From assembly GCF_041242975.1 (NCBI RefSeq), contig NZ_CP162488.1, forward strand, positions 1,788,001 through 1,852,000: a stretch of 64,000 bases of DNA. Direction: 5' to 3'. Both the position numbers and the translations under genes were made by a program. Shown here piece by piece: positions 53,096-62,330 of this stretch. Source of the DNA: Xanthomonas sp. DAR 35659 (GTDB lineage Bacteria; Pseudomonadota; Gammaproteobacteria; Xanthomonadales; Xanthomonadaceae). Every line of letters begins with the position of its first letter. Within the stretch, counting starts at the first letter, position 1. The notes under the pieces are model-generated. The model was not told where the DNA came from, searched no databases, and was given only the letters and a program-made list of their open reading frames with translations.

Positions 53096-54220
53096 TCAAC
53101 CGATGGATGTCCAGGCGCGCGTCCTGGCCGATGCGATGACGCGGTCGACGATCAGCGCCGAGCGCACCCCGTCCTCGAAGGTGGGCAGGCCCTGCGGCCG
53201 CTCGCCCTCGATGGCGTGGTAGGTGTCGGCGACGAACGCCTCGAAGCAGTTGCCGTAGCCCTGTGCGTGCCCGGCCGGCAACACCGACAGCCGGCGTTGT
53301 TCGGCACTGCCGGCGCCCGGTCCGCGCACGAAGACCTCCTCGCGCTGGTCGGGACGGCCGATCCACAGCCGCTCGGCGTCCTCCTGGTCGAAGGCCACGC
53401 TGGCCCTGGCGCCATCGATCTCGAACCAGAGGCGATTGCGGCGTCCGGCCGAGACCTGGCTGACCGTCAACGACGCCAGCGTGCCCGCGCCGGTTCTGAA
53501 CATGGCCATGGCCACGTCCTCGCTGGCGACCGCCTGCATCGCGCCGCCCGCCGCCGGGGTGCTGAAGCTCTGCCCGGTGCTGCTGCCGCGCTCGGCGATC
53601 ACGGTCGCGAACGCCGCGCTGACCTCGACGAAGCGCTCCCCGCCGACCCATTCCACCAGGTCGCACCAGTGCGAGCCGATATCGGCGAATACCCGCGACG
53701 CACCACCCAGGGCCGGGTCCACGCGCCAGTTGTTGCTGGCGGGATCGAGCAGCCAGTCCTGCAGGTAGCTGCCGTGGATCAGGCGCAGCGGCCCCAGCTC
53801 GCCCTGCGCGACGCGGGCCCGGGCCTCGCGGATCACCGGGTGGTAGCGGTAGACGAAGGGCACCGTGGCGACCAGCCCGGTCGCGGCGGCCAGCGCGGCC
53901 AAGGCCTGGGCGTCTTCCAGGGTCGTGGCCAGGGGTTTCTCGCAGATCACATGCTTGCCGGCTTCCAGCGCCGCCTGCGCCATGGCGCGATGCAGATGGT
54001 TGGGCGTGCAGACGTGCACGACCTGGACCTGCGGATCGGCGATCAGCTCCTCGATGTCGCGATAGGCGCGCGGGACATCCCACGCCTGCGCCACCTCGCG
54101 TGCGCGTTGCGCGGAAGAGGCGGCGACGCCGCGCACCTGCGCACCGGCCAGCAGCGCCGCGCGGCGATGCACCGCGCCGATCATGCCGGTGCCGACGATG
54201 GCGATACCGAGCCTGCTCAT
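53096..54220 (-). CDS. Gfo/Idh/MocA family oxidoreductase
   Basis: 374 residues from ATG at 54220. N-terminal Rossmann IAIVGTGMIGAVH and the catalytic-type EKPLATTLEDA are followed by the C-terminal sheet (GSYLQDWLLDPASNNWR, FADIGSHWCDLVEW). NAD(P)-dependent sugar oxidoreductase in the cytosol. In 3-keto pathways such enzymes interconvert keto and hydroxy sugars; here it would reduce the imported keto-sugar. Overlaps the MFS gene by four bases. Confidence 0.9.
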   Translation of the reverse strand: MSRLGIAIVGTGMIGAVHRRAALLAGAQVRGVAASSAQRAREVAQAWDVPRAYRDIEELIADPQVQVVHVCTPNHLHRAMAQAALEAGKHVICEKPLATTLEDAQALAALAAATGLVATVPFVYRYHPVIREARARVAQGELGPLRLIHGSYLQDWLLDPASNNWRVDPALGGASRVFADIGSHWCDLVEWVGGERFVEVSAAFATVIAERGSSTGQSFSTPAAGGAMQAVASEDVAMAMFRTGAGTLASLTVSQVSAGRRNRLWFEIDGARASVAFDQEDAERLWIGRPDQREEVFVRGPGAGSAEQRRLSVLPAGHAQGYGNCFEAFVADTYHAIEGERPQGLPTFEDGVRSALIVDRVIASARTRAWTSIG

Positions 54221-55446
54221 CGGATGGTCTCGGGCGTGGACGCGGCGGCCGCGACCGCCGGGCGATCGCGGAACAGCAGCAGGAAGGCGACCAGCACCGC
54301 CAGCGCCACCGCGGCCGGGAACAGCCAGATCCGTTGCCAGTCCGGGCCCGCCGCGGTGGTGTAATGCTCCACCACCGCGCCGGACAGGAAGGTGCCGATC
54401 AACATGCCCACGCCGTACGTGGCCAGGGTGATGAAGCCCTGCGCGCTGCTGCGCGCGGCGGGGCCGGCATGCGCATCGGTGTAGATCTGGCCGGTGACGA
54501 AGAAGAAGTCGTAGCAGATGCCGTGCAGCACGATGCCGATCACCAGCAGCGCGAAGCCGCTGCCCGCATCGCCGAAGGCGAATAGCGCGTAGCGCACCAC
54601 CCATGCGGCCATGCCCAGGGCCAGCATCGTCTTGACCCCCAGCCGCGCGAACAGGAACGGCATCGCCAGCATCAGCAGCACTTCCGACACCTGGCCCAGC
54701 GACTGCAGCCCGGCCGCGCCGCGCACGCCCAGGTCGTTGAGATAGGGGTTGGTGAAGTTGTAGTAGAACGCCAGCGGAATGCAGATGGCGATCGAGGCTA
54801 GGAAGAACACCAGGTAGGAGCGCGACTTCAGCAGGCGCAGCGCGTCCAGCCCCAGGATCTGCCCCAGCCCGGCATCGCGCTGTTGCGCCAACGGCGGCGT
54901 GTGCGGCAGGGTGAAGGCATACAGGCCCAGCGCCAGCGAGGCCAGCGCCGCCATGCGGAAGGTCAGTTCGAGCCGGTGCGCCTGTTCCCAGCCCAGCCAG
55001 CCGATCAGCACGCCCGCCACGATCCAGCCGACGCTGCCGGCCATGCGTACCGGCGGGAATTGCTTTTCGGGCGAGTGCATGTGCCGCATCGCCACGCTGT
55101 TGGCCAGCGCCAGGGTCGGCATGAACAGCAGCATGTAGCCCATGACGTAGGCGGAGAACGTGCCGAAGTCCGTCGCCGTGGATGCCAGCCACATCAGTGC
55201 CGCGCCGGCCAGGTGCAGCACCGCCAGGATGCGCTGCGCCGCGAAATAGCGATCGGCGATCAGGCCGACCAGGAACGGCGCGACGATGGCGCCGATCGAC
55301 TGGCTGAGGAAGGCCGTGGCCACCTGGCTCGCGCTGGCCTGCAACGGACCCTGCACCAGGTAGGTTCCCAGGGTCACGAACCATGCCCCCCAGATGAAGA
55401 ACTGCAGAAACATCATCGCGCCCAAGCGCGACATGGCGTGCGTCAT
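54217..55446 (-). CDS. MFS sugar/nucleoside permease (NupG-like)
   Basis: 409 residues with 12 hydrophobic segments. The N-terminus (LGAMMFLQFFIWGAWFVTLG) and the motif ATAFLSQSIGAIVAPFLVGLIADRYF (as SQSIGAIVAPFLVGLIADR) resemble the nucleoside:H+ symporter family. In this operon it probably imports the monosaccharide or keto-sugar made in the periplasm. Start ATG at 55446 or 55434. Confidence 0.88.
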   Translation of the reverse strand: MTHAMSRLGAMMFLQFFIWGAWFVTLGTYLVQGPLQASASQVATAFLSQSIGAIVAPFLVGLIADRYFAAQRILAVLHLAGAALMWLASTATDFGTFSAYVMGYMLLFMPTLALANSVAMRHMHSPEKQFPPVRMAGSVGWIVAGVLIGWLGWEQAHRLELTFRMAALASLALGLYAFTLPHTPPLAQQRDAGLGQILGLDALRLLKSRSYLVFFLASIAICIPLAFYYNFTNPYLNDLGVRGAAGLQSLGQVSEVLLMLAMPFLFARLGVKTMLALGMAAWVVRYALFAFGDAGSGFALLVIGIVLHGICYDFFFVTGQIYTDAHAGPAARSSAQGFITLATYGVGMLIGTFLSGAVVEHYTTAAGPDWQRIWLFPAAVALAVLVAFLLLFRDRPAVAAAASTPETIR

Positions 55447-55473
55447 GGCTTCCCCTCCCAGGGCGGTGGTGGT

Positions 55474-56526
55474 TCAGGTCCCCAGCATGCGGCGCAGCGA
55501 TGCCGGGTCGGCGCCGCTGTCGGCAAAGTCGTCGAAGGCGCGTTCGGTCACGCGGATGATGTGGTCGCGGATGAAGGCGGCGCCCTCGCGCGCGCCGTCT
55601 TCCGGGTGCTTCAGGCAGCACTCCCACTCCAGCACCGCCCAGCCCGGGAAATCGTATTGCGCGAACTTGGAGAAGATCGCCTTGAAGTCGATCTGGCCGT
55701 CCCCGAGCGAGCGGAACCGCCCCGGACGGTCGATCCAGTCCTGGTAGCCGGCATACACGCCGCTGCGCGCGCTGGGGCGGTACTCCGCGTCCTTGACGTG
55801 GAAGATGCCGATGCGCGCGTGGTAGCGGTCGATGAAGCCCAGGTAGTCCATCTGCTGCAGCAGCAGGTGGCTGGGGTCGTACAGGATCTTGGCGCGCGGG
55901 TGATGGTCCACCACGTCGAGGAAGCGCTCGAAGGTCGCGCCGTCGTGCAGGTCCTCGCCCGGGTGGATCTCGAAGCACAGGTCGACACCGCAGGCGTCGA
56001 AGGTGTCGAGGAGGGGGCGCCAACGGCGGCCGAGTTCGGCGAAGGCTGCTTCCACCAGTCCGGGCGGGCGTTGCGGCCAGGGATAGAAGTAGGGCCAGGC
56101 CAGCGCGCCGGAGAACGTGGCATGCGCCGTCAGCCCGAGGCGCTGACTGGCCTTGGCGGCCAGCTTCAACTGCTCCACCGCCCAGGCCTGGCGGGCGGCG
56201 GGATCGCCGCGCTTGTCCGGCGGCGCGAAGCCGTCGAACAGGCTGTCGTAGGCGGGATGCACGGCGACCAGTTGCCCTTGCAGGTGCGTGGACAGTTCGG
56301 TGATCTGCAGGCCGTGCCCGGCCAGCATGCCGGCGATGTCGTCGCAGTACGCCTGGCTCTGCGCGGCCTGGGCCAGATCGAACAGCTGCGGCGCGCTGGT
56401 CGGCACTTGTACGCCAGAATAGCCAAGCCCCGCGGCCCATGCGGCCAGCGTGTCCAGCCGATCGAAGGGAGGTGTGTCGCCGATGAACTGTGCCAGGAAC
56501 AGCGCTGGACCCTTGAGCGTCTTCAA
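55474..56526 (-). CDS. Cytosolic TIM-barrel sugar isomerase/epimerase
   Basis: 350 residues if translation begins at TTG 56526 (then KTLKGPALFLAQFIGD). Metal-site motifs are LCFEIHPGEDLHDG, LYDPSHLLLQQMDY, FHVKDAEYRPSARSGVYAG in part and VLEWECCLK. A more upstream ATG at 56556 exists but lies inside the operator and directly on the predicted -10 box, so it is unlikely to be transcribed. No signal peptide, unlike the other two isomerases. First gene of the minus operon. Confidence 0.88.
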   Translation of the reverse strand: MKTLKGPALFLAQFIGDTPPFDRLDTLAAWAAGLGYSGVQVPTSAPQLFDLAQAAQSQAYCDDIAGMLAGHGLQITELSTHLQGQLVAVHPAYDSLFDGFAPPDKRGDPAARQAWAVEQLKLAAKASQRLGLTAHATFSGALAWPYFYPWPQRPPGLVEAAFAELGRRWRPLLDTFDACGVDLCFEIHPGEDLHDGATFERFLDVVDHHPRAKILYDPSHLLLQQMDYLGFIDRYHARIGIFHVKDAEYRPSARSGVYAGYQDWIDRPGRFRSLGDGQIDFKAIFSKFAQYDFPGWAVLEWECCLKHPEDGAREGAAFIRDHIIRVTERAFDDFADSGADPASLRRMLGT

Positions 56527-56540
56527 CGTGATTCGCCCCG

Positions 56541-56560
56541 ATGCAATCGATTGCATTATC
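56541..56560 (-). promoter_or_regulatory. LacI-type operator and -10 box of the minus-strand sugar operon
   Basis: The 16-bp perfect palindrome ATGCAATCGATTGCAT (56541-56556) overlaps a minus-strand GATAAT -10 box (56560-56555), the same geometry as at 47809-47827. It lies in the spacer shared with the divergent LacI-type gene, so autoregulation is possible. Confidence 0.78.
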
Positions 56561-56621
56561 CTAGCATGGGCCTCCCGCAGGACCCGTTGTGCACTGCACA
56601 GCGACACCAAGAGCTGACCCC

Positions 56622-57629
56622 ATGGCAACCATCTACGACATCGCAAGGCACGTGGGCGTCTCCGCCGGCACGGTGTCGCGGGCGCTGTCCCGTCCGGAAA
56701 AAGTGCTGCCGGCCACGCGCACGCGCATCGAGCAGGCGGCCGCCGCGCTGGGCTATGTCCCCAACACGGTGGCCAGGACGCTCAAGACGCAGCGCAGCGG
56801 CAAGCTGCTGGTCACCGTTCCGGACATCGCCAATCCATTCTTCGCCCAGATCCTGCAAGGCGCGGAGGACGCGGCGCAGGCCGCCGGCTACGCGGTCCTG
56901 CTGGGCGATACCCAGCACCGGCCCGAGCGCGAGGAGCGCTACGCGCAGATGCTTCGGCGCAACGAGGCCGACGGCCTGATCGTGCTGGGGCATCGGCTGC
57001 CGCCGACGGCGCGCGAGATCGTCGGGCAACTGGGCAGTGCCGCGCCGGTGGTCAACGGATGCGAGTTCGATCCGGCGTTGGGCATCCCCAGCGTGCACAT
57101 CGACAACGCGGCCGCCGCGCGCGCGGTGATGGAGCACCTGTATGGACTGGGACACGAGCGGATCGCGGTGGTGGGCGGCCCGCCCGACAATCCGCTGCAC
57201 CAGCAGCGGCTGGAAGGAGCGCGGGCCGCCGGCAAGGCGTGCGGCCGCCTGCGCAACCTGCGCGTGGTGCCGGGCGACTTCTCGGTGGAATCCGGCCATG
57301 CGGCCGCGATGACGCTGCTGGCCAGCGCGCCCGCGCCGACCGCGATCTTCTGCTTCAGCGACCAGATGGCGCTGGGCGCCCTGGCGGCCTGCCGCGACCT
57401 GGGCATCCGCGTGCCGGACGACCTGTCCATCGTCGGCTTCGATGATCTGGCCTCGTCCAGTTACCTCACGCCGCCGTTGACGACGGTCAGGCAACCGATG
57501 CGCGAGATCGGGGTGCGCGCGGTCAACCTGCTGCTCGCCATCATCGAGAATGTGGAGGTGCCGCGGCAGCAGACGCTGGATTTCAGGGTGATGGTGCGTG
57601 GTTCGACCGGTGCGCCGAAGGGCAGGTGA
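56622..57629 (+). CDS. LacI-family transcriptional regulator
   Basis: 335 residues from ATG at 56622. N-terminal HTH (TIYDIARHVGVSAGTVSRAL) and hinge (LGYVPNTVARTLKTQRS), then a periplasmic-binding-like effector domain (VTVPDIANPFFAQILQGAEDA in part; FCFSDQMALGAL; DLSIVGFDDLASSSYLTPPL in part). It most likely binds the two TGCAATCGATTGCA palindromes at the outer ends of the neighbouring operons. The effector is presumably a sugar of this pathway. Confidence 0.93.
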   Translation: MATIYDIARHVGVSAGTVSRALSRPEKVLPATRTRIEQAAAALGYVPNTVARTLKTQRSGKLLVTVPDIANPFFAQILQGAEDAAQAAGYAVLLGDTQHRPEREERYAQMLRRNEADGLIVLGHRLPPTAREIVGQLGSAAPVVNGCEFDPALGIPSVHIDNAAAARAVMEHLYGLGHERIAVVGGPPDNPLHQQRLEGARAAGKACGRLRNLRVVPGDFSVESGHAAAMTLLASAPAPTAIFCFSDQMALGALAACRDLGIRVPDDLSIVGFDDLASSSYLTPPLTTVRQPMREIGVRAVNLLLAIIENVEVPRQQTLDFRVMVRGSTGAPKGR

Positions 57630-57781
57630 CGGCGGGAGGATCGTCGCGTTTCGATCCTGGATCGGCTGCGCGAGCGGCGAGGTGCGCGGTGCGCGCCGGA
57701 CGGCGAAGGCCGGCCGGTGCGATATGACGTTGTCGACCTGTGGCGAGGGGCGTCTTGACGGCGGCGGGGCGCTGCTTATCT

Positions 57782-58285
57782 ATGGAAAACGAGGTCGTTA
57801 TGTTGGTGGTTCTGGAGGCGGATTCGGTCAGGTTGTCCGAGAGCTCTTTGTCCAGGAGCTTGTTCGCGCGGATTTATGTGGAGTATGGCGACGGCCGCTG
57901 TTTCCCTGAGGCGGGGTGGGATGATTTCGCCGACGTCGTTCTGGGCTGGTGGATCGACGGGGCGATCGAGTTGATGCTGTACGGCGAGCGCGCCAGTTTC
58001 AGATTCATGGACGGCGATTTTTCCTTCAACGTGGGAAAGCGCGCGGATGGAAATTTCACCGTGACCTTGAAGGAGCGCGCGCAGGTGGTCGGCTCCAGCG
58101 CGATCGATGTCGCGCAGTTCAGTCGGTCGCTGGTCGCGGCGGCCAATACGCTGGCGCGGAGGCTGCAGGAGATTCTTGGCGATAGGAGCGCTGCCAGTGA
58201 ATTGGTCGCCAAGAAGAACCACCTGCAGCACATTCTCAATTCATGGCGGAGCGATTCCAAAAGTCGCGTGTCCAAATTCGGCTGA
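57782..58285 (+). CDS. Hypothetical protein, no recognised domain
   Basis: 167 residues from ATG at 57782, or 161 from ATG 57800. No signal or membrane segment. A beta-rich N-terminal half (FARIYVEYGDGRCFPEAGW, ASFRFMDGDFSFNVG) precedes a helical C-terminal third (AANTLARRLQEILGD, ELVAKKNHLQHIL). Codon use is more AT-rich than neighbours. The layout could fit a small immunity or sensor protein, but I do not recognise it. Confidence 0.65.
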   Translation: MENEVVMLVVLEADSVRLSESSLSRSLFARIYVEYGDGRCFPEAGWDDFADVVLGWWIDGAIELMLYGERASFRFMDGDFSFNVGKRADGNFTVTLKERAQVVGSSAIDVAQFSRSLVAAANTLARRLQEILGDRSAASELVAKKNHLQHILNSWRSDSKSRVSKFG

Positions 58286-58511
58286 TCGTGGCATGCCAGC
58301 CACGTAGCGGCGTGGGCCGGGTTGGTGTGCACGCATGTTTCTGATCGGTAGACGCGCCCGGCACGATGGTCGGCCTGATCGTCCAGGCCGGCTGCGCTCG
58401 CATGCACGGGCGCATCGCGGTCCTTGGCGGCCAGTCATCTCCTCCGCCGTTGCACGGCGTATTACACTTCGCCGGCGGGTCATATCGAAACTAATGGACA
58501 GGGGTTTAAGG

Positions 58512-60521
58512 ATGAGTCTGAGACTGGGGGCGGTCGCGTTGTGCGGCTTGTTGGGGATGGGAATGGGGGCGGGGAGTGCACAGGCGCAGGTGAACCTGGG
58601 CGCGTTTTTGCAGCAGGAGCAGGTCGAGGAACTGAAGCTGTCGCCGACCGGCGAGTACTACGCCGCGACCGTGCCATTGGCCGACCGCACCGCGCTGACC
58701 GTGATGCGGCGCGCGGACAACAAGCTGATGGGCAGCTTCTCCATGGAGAAGAACACCCACGTCGGCGATTTCGAGTGGGTCAACGACACGCGTCTGGTGT
58801 TCGGCATGACCACCAAGATGGGCGCGCTGGATCAGCCGGTGCCGACCGGCGAACTGTTCGCGATCAATGCCAATGGCGGCGTGGCGCAGTTGCTGGTGGG
58901 GTACCGGGTCACCGGCAACGGCGCGGGCACGCGGATCCAGCCCAAGAAGGTGGAGGATGTCGCGGCTTACCCGATCGGCCCGCTAGCGGGCGACGATCGC
59001 AACATCGCCATCACCGTGTGGCCCTTGGGCATCAGCGAGCAATACACCCGCGCCGAGGTGATGGACGTCTACAGCGGCCGTCGGCGGCCGTTGGTGGGCA
59101 CGCCGAAGGTGCGGCGCGCGACGTTCTACAGCGATGCGCAAGGCAAGGTGCGCTTCGCGGCAGGCGCCGACGCGGACAATGCCAACAAGCTGTTCTACCG
59201 CGAGCCGGAAGGGGATTGGCGCCTGCTCAACGACGAGAATCTCAGCGACCATGCGGAGACGCCGCTGGGCTTTTCGGAAGACGGGCGCACCGCCTACCTG
59301 GAGGTCCAGCAGGCCAGCGGCAGTTCCGCGGTCGAGGCCTGGAACGCGGACAGCGGGCAACGCAAGACCGTTGCGCGCGACGGCCTGGCCGATCCGCACC
59401 GCGTCATCTACCGCCACGGCTCCCGCATCCCCGTCGGCATCGAGGTGCTGGGCGACACGCCGCGCAGCCTGTTCTTCGATCCCGAATCGCCCGAGGCGAG
59501 GACCCAGCGCTCGCTGGAGGCGGCATTCCCCGGGCAGTCGGTGTACGTGACCTCCAGCACCCGCGACGGCCGGCTCAACCTGGTGCAGGTGCAGTCCGGG
59601 CGCAATCCCGGCGAGTTCTATCTGTTCGACACCGTGGCGAAGAAGGCCGACTTCGTGTTCGCGCGCCGCGCCGCCTTGCAGCCGGCGTCGCTGGGGCAGG
59701 TGCGGCCGATCGCGCTGCAGGCGCGCGACGGCACCAAGCTGTACGGCTTCGTGACCCTGCCCGCGGCCGCGGCGTCGGGCAAGGTGCCGATGGTGGTGAT
59801 GCCGCACGGCGGCCCGTTCGGCATCTTCGATAGCGGGCTGTTCGACGAGGACGCGCAGATCCTGGCCGCCGCCGGCTATGCGGTGCTGCAGGTCAACTAT
59901 CGCGGTTCGGGCAACTACGGCCGGGCGTTCGAACAGGCTGGCGGGCGGCAGTGGGGCAAGGCCATGCAGGACGACGTGACCGATGCCACGCGCTGGGCGA
60001 TCGCGCAGGGCATCGCCGATCCCGCGCGCATCTGCCTGTACGGCGCCAGCTATGGCGCGTACGCATCGCTGATGGGCGTGGCCAAGGAGCCGGGGCTGTA
60101 CCGCTGCGCGGCCGGCTATGTGGGGGTCTACGATCTGCCGATGATGTACGCCCGCGGCGATATCCAGCGCCGCCGCTCCGGCGAGACCTATCTGCGCGAA
60201 TGGCTGGGGCCGAGCGAGACGCTGGCGGCGGTATCGCCGGTGAATCTCGCCGACCGGATCAAGGTGCCGGTGTTCCTGGCCGCGGGCGGCGAGGACGAGC
60301 GTGCGCCGATCGAGCACTCCAAGAAGATGGAAGCGGTCTTGAAGCGGGCAGGCGTGCCGGTGGAGACGCTGTACTTTCCGACCGAGGGCCACGGCTTCTA
60401 TACCGAGGAGCATCGCCGTGCGTTCTACACCCAGTTGCTGGCGTTCCTGAACCGCTCGCTGGGAGGGGCGACCGCGACGGCGGCGGCATCGGCACCGGCG
60501 GCACCCGCGGCGACGCATTAG
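58512..60521 (+). CDS. Secreted S9 family (prolyl oligopeptidase-like) peptidase
   Basis: 669 residues from ATG at 58512, spaced 8 bases after AGGGG. Signal peptide (LGAVALCGLLGMGMGAGSAQAQ in part), a beta-propeller N-terminal half (TGEYYAATVPLADRTALTVM in part), and a C-terminal hydrolase: Ser in YGASYGAYASLMG, Asp in AAGGEDERAP and His in PTEGHGFYTEE. S9 enzymes cut short peptides; relatives in other bacteria are lasso-peptide isopeptidases, but most are general. Ends with an Ala/Pro-rich tail. Convergent with the synthetase gene. Confidence 0.9.
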   Translation: MSLRLGAVALCGLLGMGMGAGSAQAQVNLGAFLQQEQVEELKLSPTGEYYAATVPLADRTALTVMRRADNKLMGSFSMEKNTHVGDFEWVNDTRLVFGMTTKMGALDQPVPTGELFAINANGGVAQLLVGYRVTGNGAGTRIQPKKVEDVAAYPIGPLAGDDRNIAITVWPLGISEQYTRAEVMDVYSGRRRPLVGTPKVRRATFYSDAQGKVRFAAGADADNANKLFYREPEGDWRLLNDENLSDHAETPLGFSEDGRTAYLEVQQASGSSAVEAWNADSGQRKTVARDGLADPHRVIYRHGSRIPVGIEVLGDTPRSLFFDPESPEARTQRSLEAAFPGQSVYVTSSTRDGRLNLVQVQSGRNPGEFYLFDTVAKKADFVFARRAALQPASLGQVRPIALQARDGTKLYGFVTLPAAAASGKVPMVVMPHGGPFGIFDSGLFDEDAQILAAAGYAVLQVNYRGSGNYGRAFEQAGGRQWGKAMQDDVTDATRWAIAQGIADPARICLYGASYGAYASLMGVAKEPGLYRCAAGYVGVYDLPMMYARGDIQRRRSGETYLREWLGPSETLAAVSPVNLADRIKVPVFLAAGGEDERAPIEHSKKMEAVLKRAGVPVETLYFPTEGHGFYTEEHRRAFYTQLLAFLNRSLGGATATAAASAPAAPAATH

Positions 60522-60571
60522 TCGCCGCCGCGCCGGCGCTGCGGTCGGACGCCTACATCCGCAAGCGCGAT

Positions 60572-60601
60572 CCGCGGTCCGATCCGATGATCGGACCGCG
60601 G
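60572..60601. terminator. Long hairpin between convergent genes
   Basis: 12-bp perfect stem CCGCGGTCCGAT/ATCGGACCGCGG with a six-base loop, 50 bp after the S9 stop and 52 bp after the synthetase stop on the other strand. No U-tract on either side; it may act as a bidirectional mRNA end. Confidence 0.55.
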
Positions 60602-60653
60602 TGTGCGTAGCTTCGGCGGTGCGGCCTCGCCGTTCGTGCTCGCGAGGCGATCG

Positions 60654-62219
60654 TCAGGCAAACTGCCTGACGAAGCGTTCCAGCCAAAGGAACGAGATCA
60701 GTGGCGCCGTCAGCGGGCGTGCGCGAGTCGCCACCAACTCGTCCAGCAGTTGCAGGACGGCGTCTGGCTTGACCAGGCCCAAGTCGGCAAGGGCGCATTC
60801 GCTCAACTGCATGGCGATCGTCTTCGCATGCTGTGCGATCAATTCGGGGAGCACATGGGCGAACGTCTCTTTGCAATAGCTTCGCGGAAATACTTCGCCT
60901 GCGTTTGCTCGCAAATAGCGCCACATCGTTTCCCGATCCTTGCGGCTGTCGAAAGGCAGGCGCCGGCAAAAAGCAACCAGGTGCGGATCGCTCAACGGAT
61001 TGACCGGCCAAAGACCTCGCCGAAGCAGATGGGGCGCCTGGCACATGCTCGACGCCAACACCGACGCGGACAACGGGCCCGGGGGAGCATCGAATCCGCT
61101 GATCGAACGCGATGCATTGAGCGCTCGGGGCGTCAGCAACGCTTCCGCGCGACGCTTTGCTTCCGAGGCCACATCGTCGCCAGGGCCGCGGGTGGGGGGC
61201 TCCTCGTTCCGATAGGTCGGGAACAATTGGTCTCCGCCAAGGCCGGTGAAAAGCTGTTCGCTGCCCTGCGCTTGCGCGTCGTCCCACAAGGTTTCGAATG
61301 CTTCGAGATAGAACTCGGCCAGGGGATAGTCCGCTCGATCCGCACGCGGTCGCAGATCGAGCGTTGGCGGAAGTGCATCGATATGCACGGTCGTATCGCG
61401 AAGGCCCAGCGTTTCGACGAGCATGCGGCGGCGTTCGGCCTGGGCCTGGCTGTATCCCTCGTCGAGCAGGATGCCCAGGCTCAGGATGTTCCCGTGCAAG
61501 CGAGTCAGCGCGCACGCAACGGTCGCCGAGTCCATGCCGCCGCTTAGCTCGACGGCTATCGGCTTGGATACCGGTCGAATCGAGACCGCGCGCTGCAACA
61601 GTTGCTCGAATCGCTCCATGCCGTAGTCGATCACTGCTTCCTCGGAAGGCGATACGGCTTCGGTGGGCGAAGGGTAGACGTAACGCGCCCGGCCTGGTTC
61701 GGCGTAAAGCGTGGCGCGTTCTGTCAGCATCACAACGCCCGAACACAATTGCCTGGCGGAATAATCCGCGTTGAGTGCCAGACGCCGACTGGCCATCTCC
61801 AAATCAATGGTCGTGGGTCGGGAAAAGAAGTCGGCCAGATCGTAGGAGATTTCCAGCCCGTCATCGGCGACCCGGCAATAGACAGGCGCCGATCCGAGAA
61901 GGCCGGCGCGCAACTTCAGTCGGCATCCGGCCTGGGCCACTTCGATCATCAGGTAATCGAGCGGCCATAGGAGCGCCTCTTTGTACAGGTGGTTGAATCG
62001 ATCGGCGTCGACCAGCGCGCCCGTATCGGCATTTTCCCCCTCGACATCCCGGCAACGCTCGCGCACCGTGGCGAACCACTGTCCCTGCGTGCGGACCACG
62101 ATGGTTTCCACGGCGGAGTGACCGTAGGGCGCGATCCGGCTTTGCCCGAGAGACAGGGTATTGTCCCGCCATACGAGCGGTTGCTCGAGGTCGGTGAAGG
62201 CAATGTTGGCCTTGATCAT
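60654..62219 (-). CDS. Asparagine-synthetase-like enzyme (lasso cyclase/beta-lactam synthetase type)
   Basis: 521 residues. The C-terminal synthetase domain has the PP-loop VELSGGMDSATVA (SGGMDS at 226-231) and GLGGDQLF at 326-333, as in AsnB. The N-terminal domain resembles the glutaminase fold (residues 1-180) but starts MIKAN, without the Cys2 nucleophile, so it cannot use glutamine. This is the pattern of lasso cyclases and beta-lactam synthetases, which adenylate a carboxylate and form an amide ring. It follows the small peptide gene on the same strand, after an attenuator. Weak ribosome site. No lasso B protein is in the window. Confidence 0.85.
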   Translation of the reverse strand: MIKANIAFTDLEQPLVWRDNTLSLGQSRIAPYGHSAVETIVVRTQGQWFATVRERCRDVEGENADTGALVDADRFNHLYKEALLWPLDYLMIEVAQAGCRLKLRAGLLGSAPVYCRVADDGLEISYDLADFFSRPTTIDLEMASRRLALNADYSARQLCSGVVMLTERATLYAEPGRARYVYPSPTEAVSPSEEAVIDYGMERFEQLLQRAVSIRPVSKPIAVELSGGMDSATVACALTRLHGNILSLGILLDEGYSQAQAERRRMLVETLGLRDTTVHIDALPPTLDLRPRADRADYPLAEFYLEAFETLWDDAQAQGSEQLFTGLGGDQLFPTYRNEEPPTRGPGDDVASEAKRRAEALLTPRALNASRSISGFDAPPGPLSASVLASSMCQAPHLLRRGLWPVNPLSDPHLVAFCRRLPFDSRKDRETMWRYLRANAGEVFPRSYCKETFAHVLPELIAQHAKTIAMQLSECALADLGLVKPDAVLQLLDELVATRARPLTAPLISFLWLERFVRQFA

Positions 62220-62269
62220 GGAGACTCGACTGCCTGTGTTCGGTGTCGGTGGTCATCACGTTTTCGAAC

Positions 62270-62295
62270 AAAAAACGCCGCCTGACGGCGGCGTT
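62270..62295 (-). terminator. Attenuator-like hairpin between the peptide gene and the synthetase gene
   Basis: On the minus strand a 9-bp perfect stem AACGCCGCC/GGCGGCGTT (62295-62274) with a four-base loop runs into six T residues (62275-62270, partly in the stem). It lies 35 bp after the peptide stop and 50 bp before the synthetase start. Partial termination here would give excess peptide mRNA over enzyme, as in many RiPP operons. Confidence 0.75.
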
Positions 62296-62330
62296 ATGTA
62301 TCGCGACGTCTTGAGCGAGCCGCCGTCGTT

